DNA from: Desertimonas sp963786985
GTDB lineage: Bacteria > Actinomycetota > Acidimicrobiia > Acidimicrobiales > Ilumatobacteraceae
NCBI GenBank assembly: GCA_963786985.1
Contig: CAWBBL010000007.1
Coordinates: 62,001 to 126,000 of the forward strand
DNA length: 64,000 nt
Direction: 5' to 3'
Below the pieces are notes generated by a model. The model was not told the DNA's origin and did no database searches. It worked only from the letters and a program-made list of their open reading frames with translations. The translations under genes were made by a program, and so were the position numbers. Below are positions 50,771 to 58,521 of the stretch, piece after piece; the stretch's first letter is position 1; each line of letters opens with the position of its first letter.

Positions 50771-52223
50771 CCGTTACGGACAACCAGCAGTCGACGGGCA
50801 CCGAGGGCCGCGTCGTCGGGATCGCCGGTCCGGTGATCGACGTCGAGTTCCCCGCGGCTCGCTGCCGGCGCTGAACTCGGCGCTGCAGTTCGAGATCGAG
50901 GTCGAGGGCCAGCCGATATCCGTGCTCGCCGAAGTCGCCCAGCAGCTCGGCGAGGGTCGCGTGCGGGCGATCTGCATGAAGCCGACCGACGGCTTGACCC
51001 GTGGCACGGCCGTGCACGACACGGGTCGGGGGATCACCGTCCCCGTCGGCCAGCAGGTGCTCGGCCATGTGTGGAACGTGTGGGGCGATCCTCTCGACGT
51101 CGATGCCGAGCAGGCTGCTGCCGAGTTCTCCGACATGGAGCGGTGGGAGATCCACCGAGAGGCCCCGGCGTTCGATGCGCTCGAGCCATCGGCGCGCATG
51201 TTCGAGACGGGAATCAAGGTCATCGACCTGCTCACGCCATACGTCGCCGGCGGCAAGATCGGCTTGTTCGGTGGGGCTGGCGTCGGCAAGACGGTGTTGA
51301 TCACCGAGATGATCAACCGCGTCGCCAGCCAGCACGGCGGCGTGTCCGTGTTCGCCGGCGTCGGCGAGCGGACCCGCGAGGGGACCGACCTCCGCCTGGA
51401 GATGATGGAGTCGGGCGTGTTCGAGAAGGCCGCCCTCGTCTTCGGGCAGATGGACGAGCCGCCGGGCGTCCGTCTGCGAGTCGCCCTGTCGGCACTGACG
51501 ATGGCCGAGTACTTCCGCGACGTGCAGAACCAGGACGTGCTGCTGTTCGTCGACAACATCTTCCGCTTCGTGCAGGCCGGCTCCGAGGTGTCGACGCTGC
51601 TCGGCCGCATGCCGTCGGCAGTCGGTTATCAGCCGACGCTCGCCGACGAGATGGGCCAGCTGCAGGAGCGGATCACGTCGACGAGGGGACGCTCGATCAC
51701 GTCGTTGCAGGCCGTCTACGTGCCCGCCGACGACTACACCGACCCGGCCCCGTTCACCACGTTCACCCACCTCGATGCGACCACCGAGCTGAGCCGCGTC
51801 GTCGCCGCCCTGGGCATCTACCCGGCGGTCGACCCGCTGGCGTCGACGTCGACGATCCTGTCGCCAGAAGTCGTCGGCCAGCACCACTACGACGTTGCCC
51901 GACGGGTCCAGGAGACGCTGCAGCGCTACAAGGAGCTGCAGGACATCATCGCCATCTTGGGTCTCGACGAGCTGTCCGAGGAGGACCGCCTCACCGTCAA
52001 CCGGGCTCGTAAGGTGCAGCGCTTCCTTTCCCAGCCGTTCTTCGTCGCCGAGGTATTCACCGGTCTGAAGGGTGAGTACGTGCCGGTGGCCGAGACGGTC
52101 GAGTCGTTCGAAGCGATCGTCAACGGCGACCTCGACGAAGTTCCCGAGCAGGCCTTCCTCAACGTCGGCGGCCTCGAGCAGGTCCACGCCAAGGCCAAGA
52201 GTCTGCAGGAGAGCGCGGCGTGA
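50767..52223 (+). CDS. atpD: ATP synthase F1 subunit beta, frame break at a C run as read
   Basis: GTG 50767 overlaps the atpG stop and follows GAGGAGA. The N-terminus reads V-T-V-T-D-N-Q-Q-S-T-G-T-E-G-R-V-V-G-I-A in one frame up to 50850; the family sequence V-E-F-P-R-G-S-L-P-A-L-N requires one more base in the CCCC run at 50850-50853. From there the other frame is complete: Walker A G-G-A-G-V-G-K-T-V-L near residue 180, G-E-R-T-R-E-G, Walker B V-L-L-F-V-D-N-I-F-R and A-A-L-G-I-Y-P-A-V-D-P-L-A-S-T-S. About 485 aa when corrected. Beta is the catalytic subunit and essential in most bacteria, so a consensus error is by far the likeliest cause. Confidence 0.95.
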
Positions 52224-52456
52224 ACGTCTCGGTCGTGTCGCCGGAGGAGGTTCTCTTCGAAGGCGAGGCGACCCAGGTCGTCACGCGTACGACCGAGGGC
52301 GATGTCGCCTTCCTCGCCGACCACGCGCCGTTCCTCGGCACGCTCGTCGGCGCCGAGACCCGGGTGTACCTCACCGACGGCTCTGTGCAGCGCTTCGAGC
52401 TCGCCGGTGGCTTTGTCGAGGTCTCCGGTAACAACGTCACGATCCTCGCCACCTGA
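52220..52456 (+). CDS. atpC: ATP synthase F1 subunit epsilon, short form
   Basis: 78 aa; the GTG overlaps the atpD stop (GTGA). It reads V-S-V-V-S-P-E-E-V-L-F-E-G-E-A, T-E-G-D-V-A-F-L-A-D-H-A-P-F-L-G-T-L and F-E-L-A-G-G-F-V-E-V-S-G-N-N-V-T-I-L, which is only the N-terminal beta-sandwich. The C-terminal two-helix domain (about 50 residues) that blocks rotation in other bacteria is missing; the frame ends cleanly at TGA. Control of ATP hydrolysis must therefore differ. Confidence 0.92.
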   Translation: MNVSVVSPEEVLFEGEATQVVTRTTEGDVAFLADHAPFLGTLVGAETRVYLTDGSVQRFELAGGFVEVSGNNVTILAT

Positions 52457-52623
52457 ATCTCCAGCTGGCATCGTCGGCAGCTGCCGCGATGCCTTCAAGA
52501 ATTTCCGGCGGGACGCCGTCATCGCGACGGCGGTCATCACTCTTGTAGGTCACCAACTCGACAACGGGAGAGGCGTCGATGAGGGAAGACCTACGACATC
52601 GAATGTTCGCCAATCGGCGAGCA

Positions 52624-52655
52624 CCGAGGACCGCGCCTCTCCCCACGGTCCTCGG
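52624..52655. terminator. hairpin after atpC
   Basis: CCGAGGACCG (52624-52633) pairs perfectly with CGGTCCTCGG (52646-52655) around a 12-nt loop. It lies 168 bp after the atpC stop. Confidence 0.5.
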
Positions 52656-52690
52656 GTGCACTGCTGACGTCGAATTCGGCGGGAGTGGCA

Positions 52691-52714
52691 TGGCACCGGG
52701 GCGACCCGGTGCCA
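52691..52714. terminator. second hairpin after atpC
   Basis: TGGCACCGGG (52691-52700) pairs perfectly with CCCGGTGCCA (52705-52714) around the tetraloop GCGA. A compact GC-rich terminator-like stem without a T-run. Confidence 0.55.
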
Positions 52715-52754
52715 CGCTGCGTCTGAGATGGTTTCGTAGCACGGGCCTCGTGGG

Positions 52755-52761
52755 TAAGGAT
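52755..52761 (+). promoter_or_regulatory. -10 box before the ECF fusion gene
   Basis: TAAGGAT lies 5 nt before the GTG at 52767; no Shine-Dalgarno sequence, so leaderless start is likely. Confidence 0.4.
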
Positions 52762-52766
52762 CTACC

Positions 52767-54404
52767 GTGAGGCGGATCCGACATCGACTCACCACCGCCT
52801 CCGAAGAGCAGCTCATCGATCGGGCTCGGCGCGGGGACCGCCAAGCGTTTGGTGAGCTGTACCAGCGCCATCGTCGGGCCGCCGAGTCAACCGCGCAGTG
52901 GATGCTGCGCTCGCGCTCGGACGTGGAAGACGTCGTCGCCGATGCGTTTGCGGGAGTGCTCGAGGCGATGCGCAACGGGCACGGACCTCGTGACAACTTC
53001 CGCAGCTATCTCCTCGCCGCCGTGCGCAACGGGTGCCGCTCGCGTTGGCAGCGGATCAACACGGCAGCAGCGCACGACCTCCGTGGCGACACCGAGAGCT
53101 CGCCGGTCTACGAAGATCCCGAACGCTACGTCGAGGCCGACACCGTGGCCAGGGCGTTCGCGTCACTGAGCCCGCGATGGCAGCAGACCCTCTGGTTGAC
53201 CGAGGTCGAGCAACGGTCGTCCGCCGAGGTCGCCGCCCACTTGCAACTGGCGCCGAACGCGACCGCCGCGCTCACGCACCGGGCGCGTGAGGCGTTTGCT
53301 ACCGCCTATCTCGCCGAGCACATCGATTCCGCGCCGCACGACACCTGTGAGCGATACGCCCCCCGACTGGCGAGCTACGTGCGCGATCAACTCACCGACA
53401 GCCAGCGCACTGACGTGGAGCGGCACCTCATCGACTGCCCGAGTTGCCAGCAAGCGGTCAGCGAGCTCCGCGACGTGAACGCCAGTCTGCGCAAGCTCCT
53501 TCCGCCGGCCGTCTCGGTTCTGGCCGCGCCGTCGACCGTCGGCATCACCACGCTTGGCACGATGTCGGGGTTGTTCAGCTCCGGGCTGTTGCTCAAGGGC
53601 GCGACGGCCGTGCTTGTCGCGACCCCGCTGCTGTTCAACGTGACGGGTGGATCCCGTGGCGGGGACACAATGGACCACGACGAGGTCAGGACGGTGGTCG
53701 CCGCACCGCGGGACGTCGACGCCGATGATGATCCGATCGTTGCCGCGCCACGCAGTCTTCTTGCCAATCGTTCACCGCGGATCGGGTCGCCGGGCACGAC
53801 CACCACGATTGTCCCAGCTCCCGTCGTCGAGCCGGCGCGACCTGGTCCGACCCTGGGGGCCGAACCATCGCGGGCGCCGACGCTGCCCATCGACGACGTC
53901 ACGTCACCTGTGACCGACGTGGTTCTCGATCCGGTGATCGATGACCTTGTCGACCCGGTGGTTGACGGGCTGGTGGTGCCGGTGGTCGAGGACGTGGTGC
54001 TGCCGGTGGTTGATCCGGTGATCGACGAAGTCGTCGTGCCGGTGGTCGAGGATGTGGTGCTGCCGGTGGTTGATCCGGTGATCGACGAGGTCGTGGTGCC
54101 GGTGGTCGAGGATGTGGTGCTGCCGGTGGTGGAGGATGTGGTGCTGCCGGTGGTTGATCCGGTGATCGACGATGTTGTCGTGCCGGTGGTCGAGGATGTG
54201 GTGGCGCCGGTGGTTGATCCGGTGATCGACGATGTTGTCGTGCCGGTGGTCGAGGATGTGGTGGTGCCGGTGGTTGATCCGGTGATCGACGATGTCGTCG
54301 TGCCGGTGGTCGAGGATGTGGTGCTGCCGGTGGTTGATCCGGTGATCGACGAGGTCGTCGTGCCGGTGGTCGAGGATGTGGTGGTGCCGGTGGTCGAGGA
54401 GTGA
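52767..54404 (+). CDS. ECF sigma factor fused to zinc anti-sigma domain, membrane helix and repetitive extracellular tail
   Basis: 545 aa as read. Residues about 14-95 are sigma region 2 (L-I-D-R-A-R-R-G-D-R-Q-A-F-G-E-L-Y, D-V-E-D-V-V-A-D-A-F), 128-185 region 4 (L-S-P-R-W-Q-Q-T-L-W-L-T-E-V-E, S-S-A-E-V-A-A-H-L-Q-L). Residues 192-240 form a ZAS/zf-HC2 anti-sigma domain with H220, C224 and C227 (H-L-I-D-C-P-S-C). A membrane helix follows at 267-292, then a Pro/Thr linker, then from about 385 a 20-residue repeat of V-V-x-P-V-V-(E/D)-D-V-V type. The stop at 54402-54404 falls inside the repeat; the next frame continues it. Sensing at the wall coupled to self-held sigma release is a plausible role. 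Confidence 0.85.
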   Translation: MRRIRHRLTTASEEQLIDRARRGDRQAFGELYQRHRRAAESTAQWMLRSRSDVEDVVADAFAGVLEAMRNGHGPRDNFRSYLLAAVRNGCRSRWQRINTAAAHDLRGDTESSPVYEDPERYVEADTVARAFASLSPRWQQTLWLTEVEQRSSAEVAAHLQLAPNATAALTHRAREAFATAYLAEHIDSAPHDTCERYAPRLASYVRDQLTDSQRTDVERHLIDCPSCQQAVSELRDVNASLRKLLPPAVSVLAAPSTVGITTLGTMSGLFSSGLLLKGATAVLVATPLLFNVTGGSRGGDTMDHDEVRTVVAAPRDVDADDDPIVAAPRSLLANRSPRIGSPGTTTTIVPAPVVEPARPGPTLGAEPSRAPTLPIDDVTSPVTDVVLDPVIDDLVDPVVDGLVVPVVEDVVLPVVDPVIDEVVVPVVEDVVLPVVDPVIDEVVVPVVEDVVLPVVEDVVLPVVDPVIDDVVVPVVEDVVAPVVDPVIDDVVVPVVEDVVVPVVDPVIDDVVVPVVEDVVLPVVDPVIDEVVVPVVEDVVVPVVEE

Positions 54405-54770
54405 TCGATGATGTGGTGGTGCCGGTGGTCGGTCCGGTGGTCGAGGATGTGGTGGTGCCGGTGGTCGGTCCGGTGGTCGAGGATGTGGTGCTGCCGGTGG
54501 TTGATCCGGTGATCGACGATGTCGTCGTGCCGGTGGTCGAGGATGTGGTGCTGCCGGTGGTTGATCCGGTGATCGACGATGTTGTCGTGCCGGTGGTCGA
54601 GGATGTGGTGGCGCCGGTGGTTGATCCGGTGGTCGATGACGTGGTGGTGCCGGTGGTCGGTCCGGTGGTCGAGGATGTAGTGGTGCCGGTGGTTGATCCG
54701 GTGGTCGATGACGTGGTGGTGCCGGTGGTCGGTCCGGTGGTCGATGACGTGCCGATCGTCGACGAGGTGA
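53919..54770 (+). repeat. 60-bp (20-aa) coding tandem repeat
   Basis: About fourteen units of 60 bp, each made of two 30-bp halves encoding V-P-V-V-E-D-V-V-x and P-V-V-D-P-V-I-D-x. Units differ at a few third positions. The pattern gives alternating Val pairs with Pro every 10 residues, an extended beta-like fibre. Copy number is likely variable between strains. Confidence 0.85.
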
Positions 54771-55203
54771 TTGATGGTCTCCTGCCGGTGACGACGCCGC
54801 CGGTGACGACGCCGGCCAGTACAACGCCGCCTGTGACGGTTCCGCCCGTGACCGTGTCCGCCGTGACGGTTCCGTCGGTGACGACGCCGCCGCTGACAAC
54901 TGCAGTGACCGTTCCGTCTGTGACGACACCCCCGGTGACCGCGCCTGCTGTGACGACTCCGCCGGTGACCGCGCCCGCCGTGACGCTGCCGGTCAACCTT
55001 CCTCCGTCGACCGTCCTGCCGGTGACGACGGCGACGGCCTGCCGGTGACGACTCCGACGACGACCACTGCGACGGCGACGACGACACCGGCGACGACCAC
55101 TCCGACGGCGACGACGACACCGGCGACTCTGCCAACCGTGACGACGACCACCACGGCATCGCTGCTACCGCCGCTGCTCCCTGGTCTCTCGCTCCCCGGC
55201 TGA
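54401..55203 (+). pseudogene. continuation of the repetitive tail in other frames
   Basis: After the stop at 54404 the same repeat goes on in the next frame (V-I-D-D-V-V-V-P-V-V-G-P-V-V-E-D). It then becomes a Thr/Pro stalk (P-V-T-T-P-A, P-P-V-T-V-P-P-V-T-V) up to 55048, and in a third frame V-T-T-P-T-T-T-T-A-T-A and a Leu/Pro end L-L-P-P-L-L-P-G-L-S-L-P-G with TGA at 55201-55203. Two one-base changes would join everything into one protein of about 810 aa. Either slippage or consensus error in low-complexity DNA, or a true early stop. No LPxTG sortase signal is seen. Confidence 0.55.
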
Positions 55204-55374
55204 CCGCATCGTGACCGGTCGCGGCGACCCAATGGACTTGTTCGTCACGACACACGACGACGGTTGTCGTATGTCGTGACTCAGAACCGGAGGGGCTGCG
55301 GCCGGCGAGTAAGGTGGCGCGCGGAGTGCCGGGAAGGCTGGTCGGCGACGTAACCGTCGACCCCGGAGTCCAGC

Positions 55375-56730
55375 GTGCCCGCCCGACCGATCCCAAGCGC
55401 ATCACCCAGCTTCTTGCACAGCGATCGCCGTCTGGCGCGGGTCGTGGCCCAGCCGCTCGTCCGCTTCCTGCACGTCGAGGCCGCGGGCGGCATCCTGCTC
55501 ATTGGTGCAACGATCATCGCGTTGGTGTGGGCCAACGTCTGGCCGGCCAGCTACGAGTCGTTCTTGTCCACGGAGGTCCGCGTCCAGGTCGGCGCCTACG
55601 AGTTCGACGAAGACCTCCTGCACCTTGTCAACGACCTGCTGATGGGCCTGTTCTTCTTCGTCGTCGGGATGGAGATCAAGCGCGAACTCGTCGTCGGCGA
55701 GTTGCGTGACCGTCGGGCGGTCGCCCTCCCGGCGATGGCTGCGCTCGGTGGGATGATCGTGCCGGCGGCAATCTTCGTGGCGGTCAACGCCGGCGGCGAC
55801 GGTCGCGACGGGTGGGGGATCCCAATGGCCACCGACGTCGCCTTCGCGCTCGGAGTCGTCGCCCTCCTCGGGTCACGAGTCCCGGGATCGATCAAGGTAC
55901 TCCTGCTGACCCTGGCGATCGTCGACGACATCGGAGCGATCGTCGTCATCGCCGTCTTCTACACAGCGGACCTCGAACCGATGTTTCTCGTCGTCGCCGC
56001 CGGGATCGCCGTCGTTGTCGCAATCATCCATCGCCTCGACGTCATCTATCCGCCGGTGCTCTTGATCCTCGGCCTGGTGCTGTGGTTGACGGTCTACGAG
56101 TCCGGCGTTCACGCCACAATCGCCGGTGTCGTGATGGGTCTGTTGACTCCGGCAGTGCCGCGCCAAACGGCCCTCGAAGCCGACGAGGTCGTCGATGTCC
56201 TCGAGAACCGCGGCGACCTCCACGCCGCCGATGTGCGCACGGCGGCGTTCGCGATTCGCGGGTCGATCTCGGCGTGCGACCGCCTGATCGACAGTCTGCA
56301 CCCGTGGACGAGCTACGCCATCGTGCCGCTGTTCGCCGTCGCCAACGCCGGAGTCGAGCTGACCGGCGCACAGCTGAGCGATCCTTCGGCCGTCTTCGTG
56401 GGCGTGTTCCTCGGCCTCGTCGTCGGCAAGCTGGTCGGCATCGCGGCCTTCTCCTGGCTGGCGGTGCGCACCGGACTCGGGCGGCTGCCTGTCGGAACTC
56501 GGTGGGGGCACATCGTCGGCGTCGGCACGGTTGCCGGAATCGGCTTCACCGTCTCCCTGTTCATCACCAGCCTGGCCTTCGACGAGCAAGCCCTGCAGGA
56601 CGACGCCAAGATCGGGACGCTCGCCGCGTCGATCGTCGCCGCCCTCGCCGGATGGGCCGTGTTCAGCCGCGTCCGCCGGCCCGCCGACTCGGTCACCGTT
56701 CCGTCCGCCCCGCCGACCGATGGGTGTTGA
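55375..56730 (+). CDS. nhaA: Na+/H+ antiporter NhaA
   Basis: 451 aa from GTG 55375. Twelve hydrophobic helices; family blocks F-L-H-V-E-A-A-G-G-I-L-L-I, L-M-G-L-F-F-F-V-V-G-M-E-I-K-R-E-L-V-V-G-E-L near residue 90-115, M-A-T-D-V-A-F-A-L-G-V near 150, and L-T-L-A-I-V-D-D-I-G-A-I near 180, where the two Asp residues bind the ion. A-N-A-G-V at about 325 matches helix X. It exchanges 2 H+ for 1 Na+. The last helix is followed by a basic tail. The gene ends in a hairpin shared with glpX. Confidence 0.95.
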   Translation: MPARPIPSASPSFLHSDRRLARVVAQPLVRFLHVEAAGGILLIGATIIALVWANVWPASYESFLSTEVRVQVGAYEFDEDLLHLVNDLLMGLFFFVVGMEIKRELVVGELRDRRAVALPAMAALGGMIVPAAIFVAVNAGGDGRDGWGIPMATDVAFALGVVALLGSRVPGSIKVLLLTLAIVDDIGAIVVIAVFYTADLEPMFLVVAAGIAVVVAIIHRLDVIYPPVLLILGLVLWLTVYESGVHATIAGVVMGLLTPAVPRQTALEADEVVDVLENRGDLHAADVRTAAFAIRGSISACDRLIDSLHPWTSYAIVPLFAVANAGVELTGAQLSDPSAVFVGVFLGLVVGKLVGIAAFSWLAVRTGLGRLPVGTRWGHIVGVGTVAGIGFTVSLFITSLAFDEQALQDDAKIGTLAASIVAALAGWAVFSRVRRPADSVTVPSAPPTDGC

Positions 56731-56763
56731 GGGGACGGAACGGTCCCCTGGACACCCATCGGT
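56716..56763. terminator. bidirectional terminator hairpin between nhaA and glpX
   Basis: Outer arms ACCGATGGGTGT (56716-56727) and ACACCCATCGGT (56752-56763), 12 bp and perfect; inner arms GGGGAC (56731-56736) and GTCCCC (56743-56748) with a 6-nt loop, separated by 3-nt bulges. The nhaA stop codon sits in one bulge. glpX ends at 56788 on the other strand. Confidence 0.7.
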
Positions 56764-56787
56764 TGCTGGTTGGAAGCGGGTGGTCGG

Positions 56788-57777
56788 TCAGTTGGCGTCG
56801 AGCACGGCGTTGACCTTGTCGACGCGGTGCAGGGCGTCGATCATCCGCACGGTCCCCGACCGCGAGCGCATCACGAGGCTCTGGGTCATCACCCCGCGGT
56901 CGTCCGTGCGCACGCCGTTGAGCAGCGGCCCGTCGGTGATCCCCGTGGCGGCGAAGAAGCAGTTGTCGCTGCGAACGAGATCGTCCATCGTCAACACCGT
57001 GTCGGTGTCGTAGCCGGCGGCGGCGAGGGTCGCCCGCTCGGCTTCGTCGCGGCACCACAGCCGGCCCTGGATCTCGCCGCCCATCGCTTTGAGGGCCGCC
57101 GCCGTGACGACACCTTCTGGTGTCCCGCCGACCCCGAGCAGGACGTCGACGCCAGCCCGCGGCCACGCGGTGGCGACGGCGCCGTACACGTCACCGTCGG
57201 TGATCATCTGGATTCGGGCTCCGGACGCCCGCACCTCGTCGATCAGCTCGGTATGACGGGGCCGGTCGAGGATCACCACCATCAGGTCGCGGACCGACTC
57301 GCCCTTCGATTTGGCGATCCACCGCAGGTTCTGCGTCGGCGTCGCGGTGATGTCGATTGCCCCGACGGCGCTCGGCCCGACGGCGATCTTCTCCATGTAG
57401 AACGACGGGCCGGGATCGAACATCGACCCGCGCTCGCTCACGGCGATCACCGACAGGGCATTGGTGCGACCCTCGGCGGTGAGCCGGGTCCCGTCGATCG
57501 GGTCGACCGCGACGTCGACGAGTGGCGGGGTGCCGTCGCCGACTTGTTCGCCGTTGAACAACATCGGAGCGTCGTCCTTCTCGCCCTCGCCGATGACGAC
57601 GATGCCGTCCATCGTCACCGTGGACAAGACGGTACGCATGGCGGTCACGGCGGCCCCATCAGCCCCTTCCTTGTCGCCGCGCCCGATCCACCGTGACGCC
57701 GCCAAGGCGGCTGCTTCGGTGACCCGTACGAGCTCCATCGCCAGGTTGCGGTCGGGACGCATTGACGACGTTGGCAT
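56788..57777 (-). CDS. glpX: class II fructose-1,6-bisphosphatase
   Basis: 329 aa from ATG 57777, with TACGCT 6 nt upstream (leaderless). Blocks: D-K-E-G-A-D-G-A-A-V-T-A-M-R near residue 40, V-I-G-E-G-E-K-D-D-A-P-M-L near 65, D-V-A-V-D-P-I-D-G-T-R-L-T-A near 90 (metal-binding D-P-x-D-G-T), D-R-P-R-H and G-D-V-Y-G-A-V near 190, G-G-T-P-E-G-V near 220. It dephosphorylates fructose 1,6-bisphosphate in gluconeogenesis; this class is the main FBPase in Actinobacteria. A GTG-to-longer frame to 57852 lacks coding signal. Confidence 0.95.
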   Translation of the reverse strand: MPTSSMRPDRNLAMELVRVTEAAALAASRWIGRGDKEGADGAAVTAMRTVLSTVTMDGIVVIGEGEKDDAPMLFNGEQVGDGTPPLVDVAVDPIDGTRLTAEGRTNALSVIAVSERGSMFDPGPSFYMEKIAVGPSAVGAIDITATPTQNLRWIAKSKGESVRDLMVVILDRPRHTELIDEVRASGARIQMITDGDVYGAVATAWPRAGVDVLLGVGGTPEGVVTAAALKAMGGEIQGRLWCRDEAERATLAAAGYDTDTVLTMDDLVRSDNCFFAATGITDGPLLNGVRTDDRGVMTQSLVMRSRSGTVRMIDALHRVDKVNAVLDAN

Positions 57778-57783
57778 GGCCAA

Positions 57784-57807
57784 AGCGTAGGCGGGTCCCG
57801 TTAGCGT
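57784..57807. promoter_or_regulatory. divergent leaderless promoters (glpX and 57815 gene)
   Basis: TACGCT (minus strand, 57789-57784) lies 6 nt before the glpX ATG; TAGCGT (plus strand, 57802-57807) lies 7 nt before the GTG at 57815. Neither gene has a ribosome binding site. The two boxes are 12 bp apart. Confidence 0.5.
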
Positions 57808-57814
57808 TCCGGTC

Positions 57815-58516
57815 GTGCTCGACTGGGACCCCAACGATCCTGACACCGTCAAGGTGCACTACGACGTTTCGGCGTGGACGCTCGAACAGCGTGCCGAGTT
57901 GTCGGCGGCACTCGCCGAGGAGGAGATCGCCCACACGTGGTCCGACGACGAATTGGTGGTCCCCGAGCTGCTCGAGGCACGCACCGACGGCCTGTTCGAG
58001 CGCCTCGACGAGGAGCTCGGGCCGTTCCCGATCGCCCTCGCCGAGGACGAGCCGGGTGTGGAGTACGGCCTCGACGAGTGGCCGGACGACGATCGCACCA
58101 CGTTGACGGCGGCGCTCGTCGAATCGGGCGTCGCCCACCGGTGGGAGGGAATGACGATCATCGTCGCCGCCGAGGCCGAGTCGGCTGTTGACGAATTGCT
58201 CGATGGGATCGAGGCCGGCACCGTCGTCGCCGGAGCGGCGGCTGCCGCCCCCGAGGATGCATTGCCGCGGTTGTTCGCCGCAGCCGATCGGTTGGCCAAG
58301 GACCCCGACGATCGGGTCGGCCGGGAGGACGTGGCGGTGCTCGCCGGACTGTGCGAACCGGCCCATCCGCCGTACGGTCTGGCCAAGAACGTCTGGCGCG
58401 GCGTCGTCGAGGCGGCCGGTCAACTCGCCCAGACGAGTGACGCCGCCGAGCCCGCGGCGTCCGACGTGATTGGCGCAGCGCAGCACTTGCGCTCGCTCGT
58501 GCGGCCGTACGTCTGA
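57815..58516 (+). CDS. acidic protein of unknown function
   Basis: 233 aa from GTG 57815 (leaderless box TAGCGT). It has two similar halves in its first 130 residues: V-H-Y-D-V-S-A-W-T-L-E-Q-R-A-E-L-S-A-A-L-A-E-E-E-I-A-H-T-W-S-D-D-E-L-V-V and V-E-Y-G-L-D-E-W-P-D-D-D-R-T-T-L-T-A-A-L-V-E-S-G-V-A-H-R-W-E-G-M-T-I-I-V, an internal duplication of a strand-helix-strand unit. The rest is helical, with A-E-P-A-A-S-D at the end. No membrane helix. It may be linked with the next two genes. Confidence 0.65.
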   Translation: MLDWDPNDPDTVKVHYDVSAWTLEQRAELSAALAEEEIAHTWSDDELVVPELLEARTDGLFERLDEELGPFPIALAEDEPGVEYGLDEWPDDDRTTLTAALVESGVAHRWEGMTIIVAAEAESAVDELLDGIEAGTVVAGAAAAAPEDALPRLFAAADRLAKDPDDRVGREDVAVLAGLCEPAHPPYGLAKNVWRGVVEAAGQLAQTSDAAEPAASDVIGAAQHLRSLVRPYV

Positions 58517-58521
58517 CGTCG

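Larger units (their letters stand above)
52457..52766. other. 310-bp gap after the atp operon
   Basis: It holds two strong hairpins (52624-52655 and 52691-52714) that probably end the atp transcript, and the promoter box of the ECF gene at its right edge. No gene is supported. Confidence 0.55.

Noticed and set aside
50767..50870. Programmed frameshift in atpD
   Set aside because: There is no slippery heptamer with pseudoknot and no known precedent; one missing C explains it more simply.
53387..55405. Minus-strand 672-codon Thr/Ser-rich frame opposite the repeat region
   Set aside because: It is the reverse complement of the coding repeat and has no start signal or domain.
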